A stretch of DNA of 53,943 nucleotides from Pseudomonadota bacterium (GTDB lineage: Bacteria; Pseudomonadota; Gammaproteobacteria; Pseudomonadales; Pseudomonadaceae): positions 1 to 53,943 of the forward strand of contig JAEWGL010000040.1 of the NCBI GenBank assembly GCA_023388335.1, in the 5' to 3' direction. The notes beneath the pieces were generated by a model, which saw only the letters and a program-made list of their open reading frames with translations, was not told where the DNA came from and did no database searches. Below are positions 1-8,679 of the stretch, in pieces (the stretch's first letter is position 1; each line of letters begins with the position of its first letter). Made by a program: the position numbers and the translations under genes.

Positions 1-1686
1 GGTGTAGACACTGTGCTGCAGCACCGGCTGGCCCTCACCGAGAAACTCCACGCGTGCACTCTTGCGCTGCGCCGCGCCAGGCGCGGCGGCCACTTCGGTG
101 CTGAAGCAGTGGATAATCTGCGGCTGGTTGAGCAGGAAGGCCACGTCGAAGGTGCCCGATGCCGGCAGCTTGACGGTCGAGCCGTACACCCCCGGCGACA
201 CCTCGCGCAGGCTACGGTCGATGACGATCGCCGCACGGGCCTGGTGACCCCGGTTGTTGTAGCCGGACATCGGCGCGTTCATGCCTTCGGCATAGAAGTA
301 GGTGGTGTTGTCCACCGGGTTCACCACGAACACCGAGTTGTCGTCGCGGGCCACGCTCAAGCCTTGGGCCAGCGGCAGGTCGCCGGCCTGGCGCGGCGCG
401 GCGGGCCCGGCCTCGAAACCCTGGACGATCGGCTCGCGGCCCTCGCCCAGGCTACCCAGATTGATCATGCTCACCTTGGGCGAGGCCAGCCCGCGCACGT
501 AGGCATAGCCCTTGGTGAAGGTCAGCTGATAGGGCTCGGCCGCCACCGGAATACGGTGGATCAGTCGGTCACTGCTGGCATCGATGACCAGCGCCTGGCT
601 TTCCACGGTATTGAGGACGATGCCGTAGCGTCCATCGCCGCTGAAACGCATCGGCCCCAGGCCCTGCTCGGCCTGGACCTTGTGCCGCGGCCGGTGGCTC
701 TGGGCATCGATGACGCTGATGCTGCCCTCGCGGCCGTCGGCGACGTAGACCGCCTGGGACAGCGCCGAGTAGGCCACCGACAGCGGGTGCGGCCCCACCT
801 CCAGGGTCTTGACGATGCGCATCTCGGCGGCGTCGATGACACTCAGGGTGCCGCTGTCGCGGTTGCTGACGAAGGCATAGCGTGAATCGGCGCTGAAGGC
901 GATCTCGTGGTGGCCGCTGCCGGTGTTGAAGAACTTCAGGGTGCTGCGGCTGGGCACGTCGATCACTGTGACCCCACTGTGGCCAGGGTCCTGGCTGTTG
1001 TTGCCGACCCACAGCCGGCGCTGGTCCGGCTGCAAGGCGACGCGTAGCGGCTGCTCGCCGGCGTCCAGGGTGGCCACGCGACGGAAGGTCTCGGTGTCGA
1101 TCACCGCGACCTGGCCACGCTCGGGCATCGAGACGAACACCTGGCGGTCATCGCTGGCCGCCACCCAATCCATTGGCCGCCCCGGCAGCGCGATGCGTGC
1201 CAGGGTGCTGGTCACCCCGCCCACCGAGACCGTCGGGTCGATCACGGTCAGGCTGGCGTCCTTGTTCAGCACAAGCAGGAAGTAGCTGTTGAGGTCGAGC
1301 AACGGGCGCGCACCGATGCTGCTCTTGAGAAACAGCGCCACCCGCGCCTTGCAGCTGGCGTCGCGATCGCCGGTCGGCGCGCTCTGCGCCGGGTCCAGCC
1401 AGGCCCCAGGCGCCATGCCAGACAGCGGCTGGCCGCTGTTCTGCTCGGTCACCTTGAAGCGGATATTGGCGAAGCTGTCTTCACGCAGCTCGCCGCCCTC
1501 CAGTGGCCGTGCCTCGAACTGCACGGTCACTCCATCCCTGCTGAGCCGATGCAGGGCCTGTGGATCAGGCGATGCCTGCAGCAGCTCCTGCGGATCGAAC
1601 CAGAGCTTTTCATACGCCACGCCCAGGCCGATCAGCGCTACCCCCAACACTACCCCCAGGTACGCAGGGCGTTTTTTCTTGTCCAT
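1..1686 (-). CDS. Membrane-anchored YVTN-type beta-propeller protein, C-terminus cut by window edge
   Basis: The reading frame is open from ATG at 1686 to base 1 (562 codons) with no stop, so the C-terminus lies outside the window. Residues 1-5 are basic (MDKKK) and residues 8-24 form one hydrophobic segment, which suggests an N-terminal anchor with the rest in the periplasm. From about residue 130 the protein repeats blocks of the type VAVIDTETFRRVATLDAG, VTVIDVPSRSTLKFFN, LSVIDAAEMRIVKTLEVG and ISVIDAQSHRPRHKV, typical of a YVTN/cytochrome-d1-like seven-bladed propeller. The start lies 18 bases after the stop of the giant multicopper oxidase and is preceded by GGGGAA, so the two are very probably one operon. 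By inference it is an accessory or scaffold for the oxidase. No enzymatic motif is visible, so the function stays unassigned. Confidence 0.8.
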   Translation of the reverse strand, partial: MDKKKRPAYLGVVLGVALIGLGVAYEKLWFDPQELLQASPDPQALHRLSRDGVTVQFEARPLEGGELREDSFANIRFKVTEQNSGQPLSGMAPGAWLDPAQSAPTGDRDASCKARVALFLKSSIGARPLLDLNSYFLLVLNKDASLTVIDPTVSVGGVTSTLARIALPGRPMDWVAASDDRQVFVSMPERGQVAVIDTETFRRVATLDAGEQPLRVALQPDQRRLWVGNNSQDPGHSGVTVIDVPSRSTLKFFNTGSGHHEIAFSADSRYAFVSNRDSGTLSVIDAAEMRIVKTLEVGPHPLSVAYSALSQAVYVADGREGSISVIDAQSHRPRHKVQAEQGLGPMRFSGDGRYGIVLNTVESQALVIDASSDRLIHRIPVAAEPYQLTFTKGYAYVRGLASPKVSMINLGSLGEGREPIVQGFEAGPAAPRQAGDLPLAQGLSVARDDNSVFVVNPVDNTTYFYAEGMNAPMSGYNNRGHQARAAIVIDRSLREVSPGVYGSTVKLPASGTFDVAFLLNQPQIIHCFSTEVAAAPGAAQRKSARVEFLGEGQPVLQHSVYT

Positions 1687-1704
1687 GCCCGTGTTCCCCT
1701 TTTC

Positions 1705-4700
1705 TTATTGCGCCGGGGCCGTGGCCGGCGGCGCTTCGTTGGTCACCCGCAGCAGGCCCCAAAGCCCGGAGGTGTTGCCGTAGGCGGCGTAGTCGCGGAA
1801 CAGGTAGTCACCAGGCACTGCGTTCGCGCCCCCAGCGCTGGGCAGCATGAAGCTGAAGTGCGCCGCCGGCAGTACGCTCTCCTGGGCACCGATGTACATC
1901 GACATGGGGTTGTAGCCGAAGCGCACCGAGCCGATGCCCGGCAGGCCCATCGGGTAGCCGTCGAGGTCGTTCTTCTCGGCCTGGTAGGCGTGCAGCGGCC
2001 ACAGGTGCCCGTCGAGCTGGTAGGTGATCCCGCGGCTGCCACCACTGGGCATCACTACATGGTTGCGCACCGGCTGGCCCGGCTTGGCCCAGAGCACCGG
2101 GGTCTGCGGGTCACCGCCGACCAGGGCGTTGCTGTAGGCCATGTGGGCGTTCGACACATCGCCGAAACCGTTGCCACCGGCACGCCCGAACGGCGCATCC
2201 GGGGCCAGGCCGAAGCGCAGCCACAGCGGCTCGGTCTTGTAGTTGATGGCCATGTTGCCGTTGTCTTTCGGATCACCTGGCACGCCGTTGCCCTCGGTGG
2301 CGATGCCTTCGACTGGCCGACCATCGGCCCAGCGCATGTTCAAGGCACGCTGCCAGACGGTGACGAAGTCGCGGTAGGCCGCCTGCCCGCTGACCTGCAC
2401 CGTGGCGGAGGCGCGACTGGCGGCGTCTTCGGTCCAGGTGGCGGTCTGCGGCAGGATGCTCATGGCACCCACCAGGCCTTTCTGCGGCTGCTTGATGACA
2501 TCGGCCGGGGTCAGGTTCAGGCCGCCGAACTCGATGGCCGTGGTGTTGATGTTGTCCACGGTGCGGCCCAGCTGGACCACCGGCTTGCCTTCACGCTCCA
2601 GGTGCCCGGCGTAGTACTGGTACACCTTGCTCGGGTAGGCACCGCTGCTGCCAGCGCGCGGCGGCACGGTCTGCGTCGGGTTGAGGCCGACGTTGACGCC
2701 GTCGGACTTGGTGATGTCATAGCTGAGCAACTGGGCGTGCAGGCCGATGTGGCTGGACGGGCGCATCAGGTTGTTGTTGAAGGCGGTGGAGCCTTCGCTG
2801 CCATGACGGTCACGCTTGACCACGTTCTGCATCACCGCGGTGCTGGCCAGGTCCGGCATGACCAGTGGCAGGCGGTTCTCCAGGGTCACGCTGATGCAGT
2901 CGCCGGCATTGGCGCGCAGCACCAGCGGTTCGACCGGCACGCCAGGCTTGAGCTTGCCGCTGACCGGGTCGAGGTCGGCCTTGCGCACGTAGAGCACGCC
3001 GGTCGGGTCGTGCAGCGGCGCGCTGTGGCCACCGATGGTGAAGGTTTCGCCGTCTTCCTCGTCGACCACCGTGGTCTGCGCAATGGCGGTGCGGCGGCTG
3101 TTGAATACCAGCGTCCCGCCATCGGCCTTGAGCGGGCCGCCGACGTGCTGGCCGATGCCCGCAGGGTCGGCGATGCTCACCCCATGGCGGTTCTCCAGGA
3201 TGTCGTTGGCCAGCGCCGCGACCACCTCATAGCTGCGCTTGACCGTTGGCCGGGTGCCGATGCCGTTAGGATTGGCGGTGTAGCGCGGGCAGATGCCGTC
3301 GAAGGCCACGGTGTTACGCGCGGCCACCGGCTGCGGGTTGTTGGGCAACGGGAAGAGGTCGTTGCGCTGCGCGGTGTAGTTGCGCATTACGCCCCAGATG
3401 CCGTTCCAGTAGCCCTCCAGGGCCGCATCCAGCGAGTACATGTAATCGCCATTGACCGCCGCGGCGCTGGAGATCATCGACACCGGCGCCATGAAGCCCA
3501 TCTGCTCGGAGATGCCAACCATCTGCGAGGCCTTCCAGCCCGAGTTGGAGCTGTTGCCGAAGCCGGAGCCGTTCTGCAGCCACTTGACGCCGTGCAGCGT
3601 GACGTTGTGCTCCTCTTCATGACCACCGGCGTGCATGCGCAGGCGCACGTTGTCGCCCGAATAGGTGCGCAGCATGGGCGTGAACGGATCGCCAGGCTCG
3701 GTGCCTTTGTTGATGTGCGGCGGGAACAGCGTGGTGCCGCCGGTCGGACCGACCGCCGAAGTGATCGCCGAAGGCGCCAGGTTCATCGCCGGGATGGCGC
3801 GGTCGGTACGGCTTTGCATGGCATAGGCCAGGTCGCCGGCCAGGCCGTCGGCCTGCATGCCGCGCTTGCCGTCCGGGGCGACCTTGTTGGGGTCGAAGAC
3901 GCGCAGGGCCAGCGGTTCGTTGCGGTAGTTGACGACGAACATCCCTGGGTCATCCACCGAAATCGCCTGCGGGCAAGGCCGGTTTGGGCAACCTGGGGCC
4001 AGGCCGCCACGGGACTCGACCACCGATTCCAGCAGGTTGGAAGCCTTCTGCCGGACCGGCGGGTTGATGGCGTAGCGGAAGCTGTCGCGGGTGGCCGGGA
4101 ATGCCTGAGCGTTGGGCACGCCGTCTGGCCCGGCGCCCACGTATACGCCCGCTTCATAGGCATGCTGGAAGTCGCTGTACTCCAGGAAGAACTCGCGGTA
4201 GCTGTCGTTGCGGCCATCACCGTCATGGTCGCCGGTCTTGATCACCGCCTGCCAGGAGGTCGGGCCGCCGTCCTGGCGCACGGCTGGGTTGTACAGCTGC
4301 TCGCCGGTCTCGGCGTGGTACCAGGTGGAGTTGGCGGGCTCGGCCAGCACGGTGGCGTACAGCCCCAGTTGCTGGTGGGTCGATGGGCCGAGGTGGTCGT
4401 GGGTGAAGATGGTGCCCAGGCCACGGTCGACGTTGTGCACGTTGACCAACGGGTCGGCGAACCAGCGTTGCATGCCCGTGCGCGCGCCCAGCCAGTCGGC
4501 ACGCCCGTAGCGACCGAAGAACGGGTGCTGCTTGGCTTTCGGACAGGCTGGGCTGCCATTGCGCGCATCACCCTCGGTGCACTGGTTGAACTCGCGGATG
4601 GCATGGATACGCTCGACCACGCTGCCGGGCGAGAGAATGCCATCCTCGTAGTTCCAACCGTTGGCCGAGCCGTCGGCGGCGGTCAGGTCCCACTTGGGCA

Positions 4701-7578
4701 GGTGGATATGCTGGCCGATCACGTCGGTTGGCGTGCGTACCTGGTAGTCGTCCATCTCATAGAAGGACGGGATCAGGTTGGTCTGTTGGTACATGGTGCA
4801 GTCGAAGGTGTTCATGCGCATCACCAGCGGCTCTGGCGGTCGCTGCTTGGTGATCACCGGCCAGGCATCCTCCCAGAGGGCGATGATGCGCGCCTGCGGG
4901 AAGTGATAGCCGACCTTGTTGTATACCGCGTCGAACTGGATGTTGGCGCCTTTGTAGATACGCGGACTGTCAGCGGTAAAGGCCGAGGTGCCACGGAAGC
5001 TCATGCCGTCCAGGCCTTCGCCGCTGGCATATTCACCCGCGCCACCGGACTGGGTCAGGCGCTTGCCGCGGTCGTCCATGCACGGCTCGAAGAACGGCGC
5101 GCCAGCGGTCGGCAAGGCGCCGTTGGTGCGGAAGCTGCGCGGCACCACTTGCTTGCCGGGCAACAGCGCGTAGCTGGGATGATCGGCCTTGGCGTGATAC
5201 TGCATGGCCGCCTGCTCGACCTCGGTGCCTTCTTCGGGCAGGTAGATCGCCTTGGCCTTGGTCAGCACCTTGGAGAAGTCCAGCGCCGTGGTGGTGACGT
5301 CGGCGTGGCCGCCCGCGGCAACACCGTCCAAGGCATGACGGCCCAGGCCGCCATCCCAGCCATCGACCTGGTTGGCGTCGAGGTTGGCCCACAGGGCCTT
5401 GCCGCTGTTCTTGAGGTCGCGCGCCATGGCGGAGTCGAGCATGTCCAGCGGTGGGGTCGGCGGACGCTGGCCGACACTGCTTTCCATGCCGCCGATCCAG
5501 AACGGGAAGCCCGGGTTCTTCAGGCTGCCGTCGGCGTTGCGGTTGCTCTCGCTGCGGTCGACCAGGGCCAGGGAGCCGAGTACGCGAGGCGCTTGGCCCT
5601 CGTGTGGGTGGTCATCGCCCTGCTCTTCATCATGTTCCGAGTCTTGGTCGTGTTCGGCGACCAGCTGCTCGGCGAGTTTGGGCACCACGGCAACTTTGCC
5701 GGGCATCGGCGCCATGGCCTTGCCCGGCAATGGCACGATCGCCGGAATCGGCGTACCGGCGACGATCTCGCCATCGGGCAGGGCCCGGGCACCGGCGGCC
5801 GGCTTGCCGTTGCGCAAGGCGAACGGCGTGCTGTGGTAGCCCTGCTCGCTTTGCCCGCTGACTTCCAGGCGGGTGCCTTCCTCGAACACGTCGTGAATCC
5901 GCCACATCGCCCACATGCCTTGGGCAAAATGCGGGTAGAAGTGGCAGTGATAGATGGCATCGCCCGCCACGCGGTTGCGGTTGCCCGAGCCGCCGTTGGC
6001 GATTTCATAGGTGTAGCCGGTACCTGGGCCGATGCCCTGGGCATCGATGTAGTCGGAGTTGTCGTCGTTGGGGTTGAACAGCCACTGGTGCCCGTGCAGG
6101 TGGAAGATGTGCTGCTCGTGGCCGTTGTGGCTGTTGCGGAACTTGACGAAGTCGCCAATGTAGCTGTGGGCAACGTTGGACGGCTCGGCCGGGTACAGCG
6201 CCATGTTGGCCTTGATGCCGACCTGGTCGGGACGCGGGATTTCGCCGGGGCGGATGTTTTCCAGGCCGACGTTGGCCGGGACGTCCACCAGCATCGCTAC
6301 GTCGCCTACGGTGTGGGCACTGAGGAAGAACTCTTCGTAGGCGCAGGACAGGCAATCGTGCATGGGTCCCACGCCCAAGCGGTTGGCCACCACCTCGGCG
6401 CCCATGCCGCCGGAGCCATAGTTGATCATGAACGAATCGCGGGTCGGCTCGAGCACATGGCCCATCACCGGATCAGCCCAATAGCCGGGGAACGCCTGCG
6501 TCGCGGCGACCTCGTCGGCGAACTGCGAGGCGAAGTCGCGGAAGGCTTCCAAGCGGTTGGGCAGCGCTGGGTTGCGCTTGTTGACGCTTTCCAACGGATA
6601 GGTGTTGCGCGGGAAGCTACCATCGGGGTTGGGGCCCATGACGATGGCGTCGGACTCGCTGTTGATGATCTCGTTGCCGTTGACCATGGCGATGATCGGC
6701 AGGCCGGCCTTGCCTTCGGCGATCCATGGTTGGACCTGAGGGTAGCGAGCGTCATAGTCGATCACCGGCTGGCCGGTGGGCGCGCGGCTGCTGGTGGTCA
6801 GGCGCATTTCCTCTTCGGTCAGGGTGTTGCGGTAGGTGCGTCCACCTTTGGGCACCACCACCACTTGGCCGAACAGGCCGTTGGCCACGTTGCCGGCATT
6901 GCCCTCGCCGCCGAACGTCGCGCCATGGCTGGTGGCCGCAAAGGCCCCCTCGCGTTCGGCGTAGAGGGTGTAGCTGCGGGTGGCGCCCGGCGCGATGAGG
7001 AAGTTGCCGTTGCGCCCGGCATTGGTGGCGATGTCGGCGATGCTGTTGACCGCCTGCATGCCATTGACCTGGAAGCCGACGTGGCGGTCGCTGACCTGTT
7101 CGTCGGCGACGAAGTGTTCACCCCCGCCATCATTCGCGTCCGGCGTCTCGGCGCCCTCTTCCTCCTCCTCACCCTCGACCTCGTTCTCGTTCTCGTCGTG
7201 GTCGATGCCATGCTTGTTCGGGTTGGCCTGGTAAGCCAGCAGGTTGGTCAGGTTGACCGTCAGGCACTCACCCGCCGCCACCCGCAACACGATCGGCCGA
7301 GGCCGCTTGTCCGGGCGCAAGGTGACCTTGCCCGGCACTGCCGCGCCGCCCTTGCTCAGCGGAACCTGATATTCATCCACCACATCCTGTTGCAGCGCAA
7401 ACATCATGCCATTGGCGTTTTGCGCGCCCAGGCGGTTGAACATCAGTGGCTGGTCCAGCGCCACGACATTGGCGACCAGCGTGCGTTGGCACTGGGCCGC
7501 CGCCTCACTGGTGGCATGCCAGCCGAACAGGGCCAGCACAAAGGAACTCAGGGCGAAGCCCTTTAACGGGGTCATCAT
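1705..7578 (-). CDS. mnxG: Giant multicopper oxidase, MnxG-like (putative Mn(II) oxidase)
   Basis: The product is 1957 residues when started at ATG 7578, which has GGGAGG 6 bases upstream and is followed by a classical signal peptide (MMTPLKGF...ATSEAAAQ). An upstream in-frame start at 7626 falls inside the sigma-54 promoter and is rejected. Copper-ligand motifs of the cupredoxin family are visible: HIFHLHGHQW near residue 495, HCHFYPHFAQGMW near 548 (a complete trinuclear/type 1 ligand set), THDHLGPSTHQQ near 1055 and EEHNVTLHGVKW near 1325. Later cupredoxin repeats end in GIWGVMRN and GLWGLLRV without the HCH triplet, so they look copper-free. A very acidic tract (EGEEEEEGAE) lies near residue 140. 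Length and layout match the roughly 1950-residue MnxG Mn(II) oxidase known from P. putida GB-1; the symbol rests on that recollection, not on a search. The protein is probably exported and acts outside the inner membrane. Confidence 0.85.
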   Translation of the reverse strand: MMTPLKGFALSSFVLALFGWHATSEAAAQCQRTLVANVVALDQPLMFNRLGAQNANGMMFALQQDVVDEYQVPLSKGGAAVPGKVTLRPDKRPRPIVLRVAAGECLTVNLTNLLAYQANPNKHGIDHDENENEVEGEEEEEGAETPDANDGGGEHFVADEQVSDRHVGFQVNGMQAVNSIADIATNAGRNGNFLIAPGATRSYTLYAEREGAFAATSHGATFGGEGNAGNVANGLFGQVVVVPKGGRTYRNTLTEEEMRLTTSSRAPTGQPVIDYDARYPQVQPWIAEGKAGLPIIAMVNGNEIINSESDAIVMGPNPDGSFPRNTYPLESVNKRNPALPNRLEAFRDFASQFADEVAATQAFPGYWADPVMGHVLEPTRDSFMINYGSGGMGAEVVANRLGVGPMHDCLSCAYEEFFLSAHTVGDVAMLVDVPANVGLENIRPGEIPRPDQVGIKANMALYPAEPSNVAHSYIGDFVKFRNSHNGHEQHIFHLHGHQWLFNPNDDNSDYIDAQGIGPGTGYTYEIANGGSGNRNRVAGDAIYHCHFYPHFAQGMWAMWRIHDVFEEGTRLEVSGQSEQGYHSTPFALRNGKPAAGARALPDGEIVAGTPIPAIVPLPGKAMAPMPGKVAVVPKLAEQLVAEHDQDSEHDEEQGDDHPHEGQAPRVLGSLALVDRSESNRNADGSLKNPGFPFWIGGMESSVGQRPPTPPLDMLDSAMARDLKNSGKALWANLDANQVDGWDGGLGRHALDGVAAGGHADVTTTALDFSKVLTKAKAIYLPEEGTEVEQAAMQYHAKADHPSYALLPGKQVVPRSFRTNGALPTAGAPFFEPCMDDRGKRLTQSGGAGEYASGEGLDGMSFRGTSAFTADSPRIYKGANIQFDAVYNKVGYHFPQARIIALWEDAWPVITKQRPPEPLVMRMNTFDCTMYQQTNLIPSFYEMDDYQVRTPTDVIGQHIHLPKWDLTAADGSANGWNYEDGILSPGSVVERIHAIREFNQCTEGDARNGSPACPKAKQHPFFGRYGRADWLGARTGMQRWFADPLVNVHNVDRGLGTIFTHDHLGPSTHQQLGLYATVLAEPANSTWYHAETGEQLYNPAVRQDGGPTSWQAVIKTGDHDGDGRNDSYREFFLEYSDFQHAYEAGVYVGAGPDGVPNAQAFPATRDSFRYAINPPVRQKASNLLESVVESRGGLAPGCPNRPCPQAISVDDPGMFVVNYRNEPLALRVFDPNKVAPDGKRGMQADGLAGDLAYAMQSRTDRAIPAMNLAPSAITSAVGPTGGTTLFPPHINKGTEPGDPFTPMLRTYSGDNVRLRMHAGGHEEEHNVTLHGVKWLQNGSGFGNSSNSGWKASQMVGISEQMGFMAPVSMISSAAAVNGDYMYSLDAALEGYWNGIWGVMRNYTAQRNDLFPLPNNPQPVAARNTVAFDGICPRYTANPNGIGTRPTVKRSYEVVAALANDILENRHGVSIADPAGIGQHVGGPLKADGGTLVFNSRRTAIAQTTVVDEEDGETFTIGGHSAPLHDPTGVLYVRKADLDPVSGKLKPGVPVEPLVLRANAGDCISVTLENRLPLVMPDLASTAVMQNVVKRDRHGSEGSTAFNNNLMRPSSHIGLHAQLLSYDITKSDGVNVGLNPTQTVPPRAGSSGAYPSKVYQYYAGHLEREGKPVVQLGRTVDNINTTAIEFGGLNLTPADVIKQPQKGLVGAMSILPQTATWTEDAASRASATVQVSGQAAYRDFVTVWQRALNMRWADGRPVEGIATEGNGVPGDPKDNGNMAINYKTEPLWLRFGLAPDAPFGRAGGNGFGDVSNAHMAYSNALVGGDPQTPVLWAKPGQPVRNHVVMPSGGSRGITYQLDGHLWPLHAYQAEKNDLDGYPMGLPGIGSVRFGYNPMSMYIGAQESVLPAAHFSFMLPSAGGANAVPGDYLFRDYAAYGNTSGLWGLLRVTNEAPPATAPAQ

Positions 7579-7614
7579 CGCGCGCCTCCCGGACACAGTG
7601 ACTACCAGGCCCGG

Positions 7615-7630
7615 AGCAAAGCGCATGCCA
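7615..7630 (-). promoter_or_regulatory. Sigma-54 (-24/-12) promoter of mnxG
   Basis: On the minus strand the bases read TGGCATG-CGCT-TTGCT, matching the RpoN consensus TGGCACG-N4-TTGCW with the invariant GG and GC exactly 10 bases apart. Transcription should start near 7602-7604, about 25 bases before the ATG at 7578, leaving room for the GGGAGG ribosome site. P. putida Mn oxidation is known to depend on MnxR, an NtrC-family (sigma-54-dependent) regulator, which fits. Confidence 0.8.
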
Positions 7631-7680
7631 TAAAAAATAGGCTTTTAAATCAGGAAATTGGAGAAACAACCTGAGGGAAT

Positions 7681-7717
7681 TGGGGGGCATTCCCCACGGT
7701 TCCCCCTGAATCGGGGG
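7681..7717. promoter_or_regulatory. Paired G/C inverted repeats, candidate enhancer (activator) sites for the mnxG promoter
   Basis: Two inverted repeats lie side by side: TGGGG-N6-CCCCA (7681-7696) and CCCCC-N6-GGGGG (7702-7717). Their centres are 21 bp apart, two helical turns, and sit about 86 and 107 bp upstream of the predicted start, the usual place for sigma-54 enhancer sites. The two repeats have opposite G/C order, so they may be parts of one composite site. The bound protein is not known from the sequence. Confidence 0.45.
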
Positions 7718-7870
7718 TGTTTGGAGGCTCGGGTTAACTTGGTTGTGGGACGCTCGATCTCACGCCCTTGGTGGCCATCCATGCACTGCGCACTAAGCTT
7801 GATCCAGCACATGGCTTCGATACGTGTGCCCCCTCTCCACTGTTGCCCCCTCTGATACCTGGAGCCCCTC

Positions 7871-8503
7871 ATGAGCAACCCTGACTACAAGCGCCTGAAC
7901 AAGGACGATGCCGTCGTTCTGCTGGTCGACCACCAGACCGGCCTGATCTCGATGGTCCAGGACTTCTCGCCCAACGAGTTCAAGAACAACATCCTGGCCC
8001 TGGGCGACCTGGCCAAGTTCTTTGGCCTGCCCACCATTCTGACCACAAGCTTCGAACAAGGCCCAAACGGTCCGCTGGTGCCCGAACTCAAGGAAATGTT
8101 CCCGGATGCGCCGTATATCGCCCGTCCCGGCCAGATCAACGCCTGGGACAACGAAGACTTCGTCAATGCGATCAAGGCCACCGGCCGTAAGCAATTGATC
8201 ATCGCTGGCGTGGTCACCGACGTCTGCGTGGCCTTCCCGACCCTGTCGGCGCTGGCCGAGGGCTTCGAGGTGTTCGTCGTCACCGATGCCTCGGGCACCT
8301 TCAACGAAACCGTACAGCAGGCCGCCTGGGCGCGCATGACCCAGGCCGGCGCACAGATGATGAACTGGTTCTCGGTGGCCTGCGAACTGCACCGCGACTG
8401 GCGCAACGACATCGAAGGCCTGGGCAACCTGCTGTCCCAGCGTATCCCCAACTACCGCAACCTGATGAACAGCTATGCGGCGCTGACGGCCAAGCAAGGC
8501 TGA
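7871..8503 (+). CDS. ycaC: YcaC-like isochorismatase-superfamily hydrolase
   Basis: The 210-residue protein has the length and the whole block structure of the E. coli/P. aeruginosa YcaC family of cysteine hydrolases. It opens with DDAVVLLVDHQTGLI, where D20 is the expected catalytic aspartate, followed by PTILTTSFEQGPNGPL. IAGVVTDVCVAFPTLSA contains the nucleophile C119. The third, basic position is probably R85 in YIARPGQINAWDN. These proteins are cytosolic oligomers whose natural substrate is unresolved. The start is fixed by GGAG at 7861-7864, 6 bases before ATG. It is transcribed divergently from mnxG and followed by a GC-rich hairpin, so it is probably monocistronic. Confidence 0.9.
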   Translation: MSNPDYKRLNKDDAVVLLVDHQTGLISMVQDFSPNEFKNNILALGDLAKFFGLPTILTTSFEQGPNGPLVPELKEMFPDAPYIARPGQINAWDNEDFVNAIKATGRKQLIIAGVVTDVCVAFPTLSALAEGFEVFVVTDASGTFNETVQQAAWARMTQAGAQMMNWFSVACELHRDWRNDIEGLGNLLSQRIPNYRNLMNSYAALTAKQG

Positions 8504-8513
8504 TCGTAACCCA

Positions 8514-8550
8514 GCCCCCGGCCGCCCTGCCTTCCAGCATGGCCGGGGGC
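8514..8550 (+). terminator. GC-rich stem-loop after ycaC
   Basis: GCCCCCGGCC (8514-8523) and GGCCGGGGGC (8541-8550) form a perfect 10-bp stem with a 17-base loop, starting 10 bases after the ycaC stop. No T run follows, so it is either a weak terminator or an mRNA 3'-end protector. Confidence 0.5.
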
Positions 8551-8679
8551 AAGACGCCCCGCGCAAACGCACGCGCAGTGATTCGATCCAGGCACAGTAG
8601 TGCCGGGTGCTAGCTATCTATTGCCAGCATTGGACCACGATGCTGTTGCATGACGGCTCTCTGACAATGGAGCCTGTTC

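Noticed and set aside
1549..7566. A 2005-codon open frame on the plus strand, antisense to the giant oxidase gene
   Set aside because: It mirrors the oxidase gene codon by codon, which high GC at third positions leaves stop-free on the opposite strand; the translation is rich in A/V/H/G/R with no domain, and the minus-strand frame has copper motifs, a signal peptide and a promoter.
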